Source: Crossaster papposus (Eukaryota; Echinodermata; Asteroidea; Velatida; Solasteridae). From it: a stretch of DNA of 64,000 nucleotides. Shown piece after piece: positions 1-11,819 of the stretch (within the stretch, counting starts at the first letter, position 1; the number at the start of each line of letters is the position of its first letter). A model generated the notes under the pieces. That model searched no databases. It had not been told where the DNA came from and was given only the letters and a program-made list of their open reading frames with translations. Where the stretch lies: NCBI GenBank assembly GCA_037893245.1, contig JBAIAA010000536.1, positions 117,001 to 181,000 on the forward strand, written 5' to 3'. A program made the translations under genes and the position numbers.

Positions 1-199
1 ACTATGGCGCCCCTAATGCGTCCATGGCGATGTTACGGAGCTTCATGTACGTTCACAGTGCGACTATACTGCGATTATACTGCGTGTATAGTACGTTCTG
101 ACTTTGACATGCGTAATGGCCATAAATGGTATAAATGCAGCTTATATCCTCCACACAACATACTAATGTGCATCTCCTCTTCACCATGGATGTAGAGAG

Positions 200-930
200 G
201 CAGAACATATTAATTGTACAACAGATAGCAAATATCCAGCAACATCGAGCTCGCTGTATTGATAGTCGCCGCGCGAACGCGGTACAAACGCACAGAACGT
301 AGTGGGGACGTAGTGAGAGCGTAGTAAGGTCGTAGCGAGGTCGTAGAGAGGTCGCCTTGGTCGCAGCGAGATCGCGTAGAGCGTAGTGGGAACGCAGTGA
401 GAGCGCGGCGATTTTCAAACTGGGAACGCATAGGTCGCAGTGAGAGTGTAGTGAGCGCAGTGAGCGAGTCAAGAGCGTATTGTGAGCTACCTACCTCATA
501 GATTTCAGGATTTTTTGGGCAACCCCACTGCGTTTTTGATGAAGACTACATCGCAGTAAGGTCGCTGTGGGATTGCACACCGGTCTGACAGGGGTATCAG
601 TCGCAGATTGGGCAGACGGCGATACCAACTCGCTCTTGCTACGATCATGACACGCTCAGGTAGACTTCACTACGTCCGTAATACGTTCTTTGAGATCCCA
701 CTACGCTCTCATTGCGTTTTGGACCAGGTCGCCGACCCTCTGCGATGATTGTTTGGGGAAGGCTCAAAACAATCGCCGAGGTTAGGCGACCATGGAGACC
801 CTTCCACGACCTAGGTAGACTCCACTACATTCCCACTACGCTCTTGGCGATCATACTGCGCTTCTACTGCATTTTTCAACTTTTTTAGTCGCCGTGGGAG
901 CGCAACGGCAGCGTAGCTCCGGTGTGACAG
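200..930. repeat. GC-rich foldback-like block of short degenerate repeats
   Basis: About 290-480 is built of degenerate 9-11 bp repeats of the type cgtagtgagagcgtagt. About 650-880 carries the same motif on the other strand (cccactacgctctcattgcg). The two halves therefore form inverted arms around a spacer, like a Foldback element. Similar phrases (ggtctgacaggggta, ggtgtgacaggggta) close the spacer and the right arm. The block is much richer in GC than the array that follows. The long open frame on the minus strand here is a product of the repeat and not a gene. No target duplication was identified. Confidence 0.5.
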
Positions 931-1699
931 GGGTAGTAGATTGGCTACCTTGTGGTTTAGCGCTATTGTTCGTCAGTATCGATCGCTTTCCATTTTGCCG
1001 CATACATACCTACGTAGTTCATTAATCTTAGACACAAATCTTGGACCAAAATATACATTGTTTTTATCTGACGACCGAAACAATTTTGCAAATAATTGGG
1101 AGGTAACTTTCCACTAATAATACGAAAAATGTCGTATTCATATCGTGTATTGATCATAACAGTATTACATAGTTGGTTCTACATTCACTCGTACCTGTAT
1201 GCAACGAGAACTCAAACATGGCATAACACAAAGTCGTAAACAAAAATAAAGATCGTTCTGCCACTCTTCAGACTCTTTTTCCCCGGTAAATATGTTAGGT
1301 TTTCGTGCAGCATGGAAATGTTTCGGTTGCAACTTTAAAGCAGGTTGACAGTGAATTAATTACCATTCGTTTTAATGCATTCTACAATCGTTTTACAAGA
1401 CAGGATTTATGAGTGTACTTGACATTTCGTTAACATTGATTAACACTGTAGTTTAAAGTAGAGTTTGGTTTTGCACGACATCAAGTCAAAAGATATAATA
1501 TTGCAGCCCTGCAATTGACTTGAACAATGTGAGAGTTTATATGGAACATGGAACCAATGATTTTCAGGCAGATTTAAACTAACGACAAAAAATCGCATAT
1601 ACATTGATGACAGTATATCGACCAGATATGGCAAAACCGTAAAAATACGTATATGAACTCTGAAGTTAAACAGTAAAGGCAAATCGAATTTACAATTAC

Positions 1700-1708
1700 C
1701 TTTTTAAT
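1700..1708 (-). other. Putative 9-nt micro-exon, reads IKK
   Basis: On the minus strand the core lies between cgcaag and gtaattg. It is phase 0 and reads Ile-Lys-Lys. The usual acceptor position reads AT here (tttctttacat), so the AG 15 nt further on would serve. The donor GTAATT is the weakest of the set, so this copy may be inactive. Confidence 0.4.
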
Positions 1709-2128
1709 CTTGCGTGATGAGCCATGTAAAGAAACAAAACAGAAATGTTAGAAAAGCATTCATTGATAAAGTTTAATAGTGTGTATTAAGGGAATACAAA
1801 CCAAGCAAATGGCACAGGATTCAACACTTTGTCTTTATCTTACGTCTCAATGAATATATTATTACAAAGTTTCAACATTTTCTTCTGGATATTTCCTTCT
1901 TTCCTCTGGATTGTTTTTATTCCAATGACATGATTGTTTAAAGACGTTAAACCTGTAAAATCGCCCTCCGTGTAATGTCATTTCCTGACGGAGAGACATT
2001 CTTCTGAATTTTGAAATTATGTTAATGCCATAATTGGTGACAGTATATCGACCAGATATGGCAAAACCGTACAATATAGTTATTAACTTCAAAGTTAAAC
2101 AGTAAAGGTGAATCGAATGTACACTTAC

Positions 2129-2152
2129 CGAGGGCCCCGCGTCTAGTGGGCC
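2129..2152 (-). other. Putative 24-nt micro-exon, reads GPLDAGPS
   Basis: Minus strand: acceptor gtttctttacag, 24 nt, donor gtaagtgtac. It is strongly GC-rich (about 88%) inside AT-rich intron. Phase 0 is open and reads Gly-Pro-Leu-Asp-Ala-Gly-Pro-Ser. Both splice signals are good. Confidence 0.55.
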
Positions 2153-3513
2153 CTGTAAAGAAACAAAAGAGATGTTAAACAGTCATTGATAAAGTTTAAT
2201 TGTGTGTTTAAAGGAAAAACAATCAGGAAAATGGCACAGGATTCAACGCGTTAATAAACACCAAGAAAATGGCACAGGATTGAACACTTTGTCTCTATAT
2301 TACGTCTTTAACTGATACTTCATTAAAACAGATGAGGGAATAATTATAGACAGAAAACTCCTCATCGCCCAGAGACATTGTGTGTAAACAGCCGTATCGA
2401 GATAATCTCGGTCATTTTGACCCAGCGACATTCGTTGGATGTAGGTGGGAATTTCACTCAGTCCGTGGTTGCTTTGAACCTCAGTAAAAAATAATGCGAA
2501 ATCGCCCTTCAAGAAAACCTCAAATCTCTTCGTTTCCTCTGGAATTTTGTATAATTCCAATGACATAATTGTATAAAGAAGTTAAATCTGTGAAATCGCA
2601 GTCCAAGAAAAACGCAAAACTCCGCCGTGTAATGAAATCACGAAAACAGAAAGATTGAGTGAAGCAAGTTTTGAGGGAACAGTAATACTCAGAAGTGTTG
2701 TTGTTGTTGAAGAAAATTTGACTGGACTTGCTTTTTCTGGCTCGGGAGGTTAACTTCTTTCTTTTTTAAAGTTACACTTTCTTCCCTTCGCGTGCTGTTG
2801 GGTGATTTATAAGAGGGAGGGCCAGCCCATATTATCGTGAGTAAAAGTAACAAAAATCGGAAAAAGCACATTGGGTTCGTTTTTAGCCCATTCAATTTCA
2901 GTAGAAGGGAATGGAATGTGAGTCATACGTAGCTAAACCAAAAACAAACTATCAAAAAACAGGGGAAAAAACACTAGTTTTTAGTTACAAACAAGGCAGC
3001 TAGTCTGGTTTCCTGACAAAATCATTGATCGTGTATTGATCATAATAGTATTGCATAGTTGGTTCTATATTCACTCAAACATGGCATGGCAAAAAGTTGT
3101 GAAAAAAATTAAGATCGTTCTGCCACTCTTCAGACTTTTTTCCCGGTAAATATGATAGGTTTTTGTGCAGCATGGAAATGTTTCGGTTGAAACTTTAAAG
3201 CAGGTTGACAGTGAATTAATTACCATTCGTTTCTATGCATTCTTTAATCGTTTTACAAGACAGGAATCCATGAGTGTACTTGATATTTCGGAAACATTTA
3301 TTAACACTGTAGTTTGAAGTGGGGTTTGGTCTTGCACGACATTAAGTCAAAAGAAATAATACTGTAGCCCTGCAATTGACTACAACAATGTAAGAGTTTA
3401 TATGGAACCAATGATTTTCAGGCAGAGTTAAACTAACGAAGAAATATCGCATATACACTGATGACAGTAAATCGACCATATGAACAGTGAAGGTAAATCG
3501 AATGTACACTTAC

Positions 3514-3537
3514 CGGTGACTCTCTGCTACGTCCCCG
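3514..3537 (-). other. Putative 24-nt micro-exon, reads RGRSRESP
   Basis: Minus strand: acceptor ggttcatttacag, 24 nt, donor gtaagtgtac. Phase 0 is open and reads Arg-Gly-Arg-Ser-Arg-Glu-Ser-Pro. It has the same length as the copy at 2,129 but no similarity to it, although the flanks match. Confidence 0.55.
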
Positions 3538-3672
3538 CTGTAAATGAACCAAAGAGATGTTAACAAAACATTCATCGAACAAGTTTAATTGTGTGTATAA
3601 AGAGTATAAAAACCAAGAAAATGGCACAGGATTCAACACTTTGTCTTCGTATTATACGTCTCAATGAATATA

Positions 3673-3829
3673 TGTGACCCAGCGCGAGTAAATGAGACAC
3701 TTTGAGGCAAAAATGAAAATTGAGATTTTGATTTAATCATTTAAAGCTAAACAAGCTTTATATGATGAAATCAAAATCTCAATTTTCATTTTTGCCGCAA
3801 AGTGTCTCATTTACTCGTGCTGGGTCACA
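3673..3829. mobile_element. 157-bp palindromic MITE with TA target duplication
   Basis: The ends are tgtgacccagc and gctgggtcaca. Almost the whole element is an inverted repeat that folds on itself around aagctaaacaagctt. Sister units read aatgaatatattattacaaag at this place; here the element sits inside that phrase with TA on both sides, which gives an empty site within the same array. The TA duplication and hairpin form fit a Tc1/mariner-type non-autonomous element. It inserted after the unit was duplicated. Confidence 0.85.
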
Positions 3830-4950
3830 TATTATTACAAAGTTTCAACGTTTTCTTCTGGATGTTTCCTCCTTTCCTCTGGAATTCTTTATAATTCCAA
3901 TGACATAATTGTAAAAAGAAGCTGAATCTGTAAAATCGCCCTCCAAGAAAAACGCAAAACTCCGCCGTGTAATAAAATCACAAAAACATAAAGATTGAGT
4001 GAAGCAAGGCTTGGGGGGGGGGGGGGGGGACAGTAATCCTCAGAAGTGTTGTTGTTGCTGAAAAAAAAATTGACTGGACTTGCTTTTCTTTGTAAATATA
4101 TATTTCTGGCTCAGAAGGTTAACTTCTTTTCTTTTTAAAGTTACACTTTCTTCTTTTGGGCAATTGGGTGATTTATGAGAGGGAGGGCCAGCCCATAATA
4201 TTGCATGTAAAAGGAACAAAATATCGGGAAAAGCACATTGGGTTCGTTTTCAGCTCATTCAATTTCAATGGAAGGTAATGGAAAGTAAGTCATACGTAGC
4301 TGAACCTCTATGAGTAAAAACAAACTATCAAAGACAGGGAAAGAAACAATAGTTTTAATTAAAAACAAGGCAGTTAGTCGGATTTCCTAACAAAATAATT
4401 GATCATGTATTGATCATAACAGTATTACATAGTTGTTTCTATATTCACTCGTACCTGTATGCAACGAGAACTCAAACATGGCATGGCACAAAGTCGTAAA
4501 AAAAAATTAAAGATCGTTCTGCCACTCTTCAGACTCTTTTTCCCCGGTAAATATGTTAGGTTTTCGTGCAGCATGGAAATGTTTCGGTTGCAACTTTAAA
4601 GCAGGTTGACAGTGAAATAATTACCATTCGTTTTTATGCATTTTATAATCGTTTTACAAGACAGGATCCATGAGTGTACTTGACACTTCGGTAACATTTA
4701 TTAACACTGTAGTTTAAAGTGGAGTTTGATCTAGCACGACATCAAGTCAAAAGATATAATATTGCAGTCCTGCAATTGACTTGAACAATGTAAGAGTTTA
4801 TATGGAACCAATGATTTTCAGGCAGATTTAAACGAAGAAAAATCGCATATACACTGATGACAGTATATCGACCAGATATGGCAAAACCGTAAAGTATACT
4901 TATACGAACTCTGAAGTTAAACAGTAAAGGCGAATCGAATTTACACTTAC

Positions 4951-4959
4951 GTTTGCATC
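4951..4959 (-). other. Putative 9-nt micro-exon, reads DAN
   Basis: Minus strand: catcacgcaag, GATGCAAAC, gtaagtgtaa. The ancestral acceptor position reads AT, and the new AG lies 15 nt downstream after a conserved ggctcatcacgcaag. Phase 0 reads Asp-Ala-Asn. Confidence 0.5.
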
Positions 4960-6097
4960 CTTGCGTGATGAGCCATGTAAAGAAACAAAACAGAAATGTT
5001 AGAAAAGCATTCATTGATAAAGTGTAATATTGTGTATTAAGGGAATACAAACCAAGAAAATGGCACAATATTCAACACTTTGTCTTCATCTTGCGTCTCA
5101 ATGAATATTAGTATTACAAAGTTTCAACGTTTTCTTCTGGATATTTCCTTATTTCCTTTGGATTTTTCTTATTCCAATGACATAATTGTAAAAAAAATTG
5201 TACCTGTAAAATCGCCACCCCCCCAAAAAAAAAAGAAGATAAAAAACAAAAAAACAAACAAACCCGCAAAACCCCGTCGTGTAATGAAATCACGAAAACA
5301 GACAGATTGAGTGAAGCAAGGTTTGGGGAAACAATAATACTCAGAAGTGTTGTTGTTGTTAAAGAACATTTGACTGGACTTGCTTTTTCTTTGTAAATAT
5401 CTATTTCTGGCTCAGGAGGTTAACTTCTTTTCTTTTTAAAGTTGCACTTTCTTCTTTTCGCTTGCAATTGGGTAATTCATGAGAGGAAGGGCCAGCCCAT
5501 AATATCGTAAGTAAAAGGAACAAAATATCGGAAAAAGCACATTGGGTTCGTGTTCAGCCCATTCAATTTCAGTAGAAGGGAATAGAAAGTAAGTCATACG
5601 TAGCTGAACCTCTATGAGTAAAAATAGACTATCAAAGACAGAGAAAGAAACACTAGTTTTTAGTTACAAACAAGGCAGCTAGTCGGGTTTCCTGACAAAA
5701 TCACTGATCGTGTATTGATCATAATAGTATTACATAGTTGGTTCTATATTCAATAATATCTGTATGCAACAAGAACTCAAACATGGCATGGCGATCGATA
5801 CTGACGAACAATAGCGCTAAACCACAAGGTAGCCAATCTACAAGGCATCTTAAATCAGTGTATTTATAAAATAACAAAACTGATTTCATACTATTGTTGG
5901 TATCGCAAGGCAATCGTCTTAAAATGTTGTAAACATTTGGGGTAAACTTGGTTCTGCATGAACCCATGAAATCACACACATGCGCTTATGATAAAAAGTG
6001 AGAACGTGTGTTTTTTTTTTTGTAAACTGATAGTATGCTTACGTATACCCGCACATGCATATAAATCTCAACCTCTCTAATGACCGCATAAACTTAC

Positions 6098-6118
6098 CAT
6101 AGTAGTATCCATTAGCAT
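6098..6118 (-). other. Putative 21-nt micro-exon, reads MLMDTTM
   Basis: This copy has the second flank type: acceptor tttcatttccttgcag and donor gtaagtttatg. The 21 nt read Met-Leu-Met-Asp-Thr-Thr-Met in phase 0. The flanks match those of the copy at 54,145 while the cores differ. Confidence 0.55.
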
Positions 6119-7077
6119 CTGCAAGGAAATGAAAGAGATGTGAACATTACAATAGTAAGAAAACATCTATAAGAATATACATTGTTTTGATCTGACGATA
6201 AAAATAAACTTTAAAAAATGGCGGAAAACTTGTAACCAATAGAACGAAAGTTGGTTCTATATTCACTTATACCTGTATGCGAAATGAACTTATCTCTTTG
6301 TGGCTGGGGAGGTTAACTTATTTCCTTTAACAGTTACACTTTTTTCCTTTCGCTTGCAATTGGGTGATTTATTAATGCTTCGGTTACAACTTAAAAGCAG
6401 GTTGACAGTGAAATAATTACCATTCGTTTTAATTCATTCTATAATCGTTCTACAAGACAGGATCCAGGGGTGCACTTGGCATCTTAAAAAGGCACCCAGA
6501 GGCTCCTAACATGACGATTTTATATCGAAGCAACTATGTCATTTCCTGACAGGGAAAATTTCTTCTGAATTTTGAAATTATGTAAATGCCATAATTGATG
6601 ACAATATATCGACCAGATGGGGCGAAACCGCGAAATAAACGTGAAACAAGGGGCGTGAAATGGGTGGACGAGATAGCCTCGGAAATTTGTGTTGAAAAAA
6701 ATGTGACTGAACTTGCTGAAATATCTGGCTATAGGTAAATTACTTTTTTTTTTTTAAGTCATGTTTTCTTCCTTTCGATTGCATTGTGTGTGATTTATGA
6801 ATTAAAAATATGTGTCTATTGGCTGGAGATGAAATGCAATTCTTCTATATATTATTATGGTATCTACAAGTATACTTGGAAGGTTAAAACAACAAGTAGT
6901 AACCTATACATAACGAAAGTTTTGCACCGAGTCATATCAAGATAATCTCGATCATTTTGACCCAGCGACATTTGTTGGATGTTGGTAGCATTTTAACTCA
7001 GTCTGTGGTTGCTTTGAACCTCAGTAAAATAATCAATAAGAAGGAAATGATCGATAAATAACAACGCAGACGAAATA

Positions 7078-7330
7078 TTATGTAGGTCCACTGTATTACA
7101 ATGTATATTGAGGAGATCACAATTAAATAATACGTATAGCCTACGTAAATATCCGCGTAATACATAAGATTATCCGATTTGATAAGCCCGATATTCTTCG
7201 ACTGTTCTCACCCTTCCGAACAGGATTACGTTCCCAAACGGTACAGTGAGTTGAGGGGATTTGCACTGTACTGAGACGACTTGCATACACTAATCGCCTT
7301 GAGGACATTTGACCAAAGTTTGGACGTCTG
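7078..7330 (+). mobile_element. PIF/Harbinger transposase fragment, left copy
   Basis: This is the paralogue of the better copy at 55,967. It shares tgtattacaatgtatattg, gatttgataagcccgat and actgagacgacttgcataca. The protein reads as the N-terminal part of a Harbinger-type DDE transposase. Relative to the right copy it has lost several bases in the cttccgaacagg region, so its frame is broken. It lies inside a larger block shared by the two arrays (about 6,240-8,480 against 55,110-57,440). Confidence 0.55.
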
Positions 7331-7936
7331 GTTCTAATTTGGCATGAATTTCAGACTTTATAAAATCCGCACTCATTTTGTATAGTATTGCGCATGACTA
7401 AGTGGAGATAATTAGAAGAGTGACCGGTCACGTGAGAGGGTTTTACCTGGTATTCATATGGAACTCGCAAAATGAACTCTCACGAGTGATAAACAAAGTG
7501 ATTTAACTCCTTTTTTGATGACCATAATGAAACAGGTTGTCTAATCTGAACTAACCCTGGCCAAACCATGACAAATTGACTCTTTATAACAAATCCGACT
7601 AAGATTAATGAACTACGTAGGTATGTATGCGACAAAATGGAAAGCGATCGATACTGACGAACAATAGCGCTAAACCACAAGGTAGCCAATCTATACAAGG
7701 CATCATAAATCAGTATATTTATAAAATAACAAAACTGATTTCATACTATTGTTGGTATCGCAAGGCAATCGTCTTAAAATGTTGTTAACATTTGGGGTAA
7801 ACTTGGTTTTGAACACATGAAATCACACACATGCGCTTAAGATGAAAAGTGAGAACGTGTATTTTTGCTGGTAAACGGATAGTATGCTTACGTATACACG
7901 CACATGTATATCTTAACCTCTCTAATGACACCATAA

Positions 7937-7990
7937 ACTTACAAACCCACTGCTTGATGACATTTTGTTTGGTTCGGTTTACATTTTGTT
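7937..7990 (-). other. Micro-exon relic: donor kept, acceptor lost
   Basis: A donor of the second flank type (gtaagtttatgg on the minus strand) survives, but the pyrimidine tract and acceptor are replaced by an unrelated segment containing atgtcatcaagcagtggg. The same relic recurs near 56,872, 59,191 and 62,979 with almost no change. It serves as a control: the site next to the donor does not vary in copies that cannot be spliced. Confidence 0.45.
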
Positions 7991-8613
7991 TTCGGTAAAA
8001 TGAAGTAAGACTTAATTTAAAGTGGAGTTTCGTCAAAGGAAATCTTGCATTTCAGCGAACTAACGTTTCCTGGCAGAGAGAATTGCTTCCACAATTTACA
8101 ACTACACCCTAAAAACAGATTGGTTGGAAATAACTAATTGATTGGTGGATATGTGTCCTACCAATATATTGGTTAATTTTAACCTAAATATTTGTTTTTT
8201 TGACCAATATTTTTGTTAAAATGACCAATATCCTTGCGGGGGTTGCAACGTGGCACAAAGTCGTTTAAAACAATAAAGATCGTTTTGCCACTCCTCAAAC
8301 ACTTTTTCCGGTAAATATGTTTCGGTTGACAGTGAAGTAATTACCATTCGTTTCTATGCATTCTATAATCGTTTTACAAGACAGGGTCCATGAGTGTATT
8401 TGACATTTCGGTAAAATTGATTAACACTGTAGTTTAAAGTGAAGTTTGGTCTTGCACGACATTAAGTCAATGATTTTCAGGCAGATTTAAACTAACGATT
8501 AAAAATCGCATATACACTGATGATAGTATATCGACCAGATATGGCAAAACCGTGAAATCTACTTATATGAACTCTGAAGTTAAACAATAAAGGCGAATCG
8601 AATTTACACTTAC

Positions 8614-8622
8614 GCTTAAATG
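8614..8622 (-). other. Putative 9-nt micro-exon, reads HLS
   Basis: Minus strand: catcacgcaag, CATTTAAGC, gtaagtgtaa. Phase 0 reads His-Leu-Ser. The leader ggctcatcacgcaag is identical to that at 4,951 while the nine bases differ. Confidence 0.5.
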
Positions 8623-9306
8623 CTTGCGTGATGAGCCATGTAAAGAAACAAAACAGAAATGTTAGAAAAGCATTCATTGATAAAGTTTAATAGTGTGCAG
8701 GGAATACGAACCAAGAATATGGCACAGGATTCAACACTTTGTCTTCATCTTACGTCTCAATGAATAGCATAATACAAAGTTTCAACGTTTTCTTCTAGAT
8801 ATTTCCTCCTTTCCTCTGGATTTTTCTTATTCCAATGACATAATTGTATAAAGAAGTTGAACCTGTAAAATCGCCCCCCCCCAAAAAAAAAAAAATAAAA
8901 AAAAAAAAAATAAAAAAAAAAATAAAAAACCGCAAAACTCCGTCGTGTAATGAAATCACGAAAACAGACAGAAGTCGTTCTGCCACTCTTCAGACTCTTT
9001 TACCGGTATATATGTTAGGTTTTTGTGCAGCATGGAAATGTTTCGGTTGAAACTTTAAAGCAGGTTGACAGTGAAATAATTACAATTCGTTTGTATGCAT
9101 TCTATAATCGTTTTTTACAAGACCGGATCGATGAGTGTACTTGACACTTCTGTAACATTTATTAACACTGTAGTTTAAAGTTTGAAGTTTAAACTAACGA
9201 AGACAAATCGCACACTGATGACAGTATACCGACCAGATATGGAAAACCGCGAAATATACTTGAACTTCGAAGTTAAACAGTGAAGGCGAATCGAATGTAC
9301 ACTTAC

Positions 9307-9315
9307 CACAGCGTC
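9307..9315 (-). other. Putative 9-nt micro-exon, reads DAV
   Basis: Minus strand: catgtcttattcggctag, GACGCTGTG, gtaagtgtac. Phase 0 reads Asp-Ala-Val. If the exon started at the ancestral acceptor position, tag would be an in-frame stop; used as the acceptor it is harmless. This supports the short form. Confidence 0.5.
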
Positions 9316-11095
9316 CTAGCCGAATAAGACATGTAAAGAAACAAAAGAGATGTTAGAAAAACATTAATCTATACAGTTTAATTGTGTGTAGGCCTATAAA
9401 GGGAATACAAACCAAGAAAATGGCACATTATTCAACACTTTGTCTTTATCTTGAGTCTCAATAAATATATTATTACAAAGTTTCAACGTTTTCTTCTGGA
9501 TATTTTCTCCTTTCCTCTTCACTTTTGTTATAATTCCAATGACAGAATTGTATAAAGACGTTGAATCTGTAAAATCGCCCTAAAAAAACCCGCAAACTCC
9601 GCCGTGTAATGAAATCACGAAAACAGAAAGATTGAGTGAAGCAAGGCTTGGAGGAACAATAATACTCAGAAGTTTTGTTGTTGTTAAAGGAAATTTGACT
9701 GGACTTGCTTTTCTTTGTAAATATCTATTTCTGGCTCAGGAGGTTAACTTATTTTCTTTTTAAAGTTACATTTTCTTTCTTTCGCTTGCAATTGGGTGAT
9801 TTATGAAAGCTTGGATTACAACTTTAAAGCAGGTTGACAGTAAACAAATTAAGAAAACTCCTAATCGCCAGGGACATTGTGTGTAATCAGTCATATCAAA
9901 ATAATCTCGATCATTTTGACCGAGCGACATTCGTTATATTTTGGTAGCATTTTCACTAAGTCTGTGGTTATTTTGAATCTCAGTATATCAACTACATTGA
10001 TACACTCAAAACAAAATGTTATGCTGCGAATAAAAAACAAAATAAAAGAATAGTGAGAAAACGTATTTGACAAGAGTGGACAAATTAATACTTAATAATA
10101 ATAATACGACTGAACGAACACAACAAAACATGTGTGGCAAATTGCAATCTACGACACTTAAATTATCTCTATTCGAGTATTGATCATAATTAGATGGTGA
10201 ATTATATTTACTCTTAGTGTACGCAAAAGGACCTCAACATACAGGGGCGAACTGGGACACAAATTCGGCCCGGACGCTCATACATACGCACACACGCTCA
10301 CCACAGGGTTCCTGTAGTCATAGAGGGAGGGCCAGCCCATTATTATCGTGAGTAAAACGAACAAAATATCGGAAAAAGCACATTGAGTTCGTTTTCAGCC
10401 CATTCAATTTCAATGGAAGGTAATGGAAAGTAAGTCATACGTAGCTAAACCTCTATGAGTAAAAACAGACTATCAAGAACAGGGGGGGGGGACACTAGTT
10501 TTTAGTTACTAACAAGGCAGCTAGTCCGGTTTCCGGACAAAATAATTGATCATGTATTGATCATAACAATAACAGTATTACATAGTTAGTTCTATATTCA
10601 ATAATATCTGCATGCAACACGAACTTCAACATGGCATAACACAAAGTGGTTAAAAAAATTAAAGATCGTTCTGCCACTCTTTAGACTCTTTTCCCGGTAA
10701 ATATGTTAGGCTTATGTGCAGCATGGAAATGTTTCGGTTGCAACTTTAAAGCAGGTTGACAGTGAATTAATTACCATTCGTTTCTATGCACTCTTTAATC
10801 GTTTTACAAGACAGGATCCATGAGTGTACTTGATATTCCGGGAACATTTATAACACTGTAGTTTAAAGTGGGGTTTGGTCTTGCACGAAATTAAGTCAAA
10901 ATAAATAATATTGCGATTGACTTGAACAATGTAAGAGTTTATATGGAACCAATGATTTTCAGGCAGATTTAAAATAACGAAGAAAAATCGCATATACACT
11001 GATGACAGTATATCGACCAGATATGGCAAAACCGTGAAATATACTTATATGAACTCTGAAGTTAAACAGTAAAGGCGAATCGAATGTACACTTAC

Positions 11096-11104
11096 CCCCA
11101 AAAA
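11096..11104 (-). other. Putative 9-nt micro-exon, reads FLG
   Basis: Minus strand: catcacgcaag, TTTTTGGGG, gtaagtgtac. Phase 0 reads Phe-Leu-Gly. The leader is conserved as at 4,951 and 8,614. Confidence 0.5.
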
Positions 11105-11819
11105 CTTGCGTGATGAGCCATGTAAAGAAACAAAACAGAAATGTTAGAAAAGCATTCATTGATAAAGTTTAATTGTGTGTATACAGGGAATAAAACCCTA
11201 GAAAATGGCACAGGATTCAACACTTTGTCTTCATCTTACGTGTCAAGGGATATATTATTACAAAGTATCAACATTTTCTTCTGGATATTTTCTTCTTTCC
11301 TTCGGATTAATTTTGTTTAATTCCAATTACATAATTGTAAAAAGAAGTTAAACCTGTAATATCGCCCTCCCCCCCCCCCCCCCCAAAAAAAAAAAAAAAA
11401 AACACGCAAAACTCCGCCGTGTAATGAAATCACGAAAACATAAAGATTGAGTGAAGCAAGGCTTGGGGGAACAGTAATACTCAGAAGTTTTGTTGTTGTT
11501 GAAGAAAAATTTGACTGGACTTGATTTTCCTTGTAAATATCTTTGTCTGGCTCGGGAGGTTAACTTATTTCCTTTTTAAAGTTACAACTTTTTTTCTTAC
11601 GCTTGTCTTCACCTTACGTCTGAAGAAATATATTATTACAAAGTTTTAACGTTTTCTTCTGGATATTTCCTCCTTTCCTCTGGAATTTGTTTTAATTCCG
11701 ATGACATAATTGTATAAAGACGTTGAACCTGTAAAATCGCTCTCCAAGAAAAACGCAAAACTCCGCCGTGTAATAAAATCACGAAAACATAAAGATTGAG
11801 TGAAGCAAGGCTTGGGGGA

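Noticed and set aside
7937-7960. A micro-exon CAGTGGGTTT before the donor of the second flank type
   Set aside because: Possible AG sites give 7 or 10 nt, there is no pyrimidine tract, and the sequence does not vary in four copies; treated as a relic.
10243-10345. hAT-type relic (caggggcgaactgggacac; also near 62,034)
   Set aside because: Only one possible end was recognised at each place and no target duplication; too weak to list as an element.
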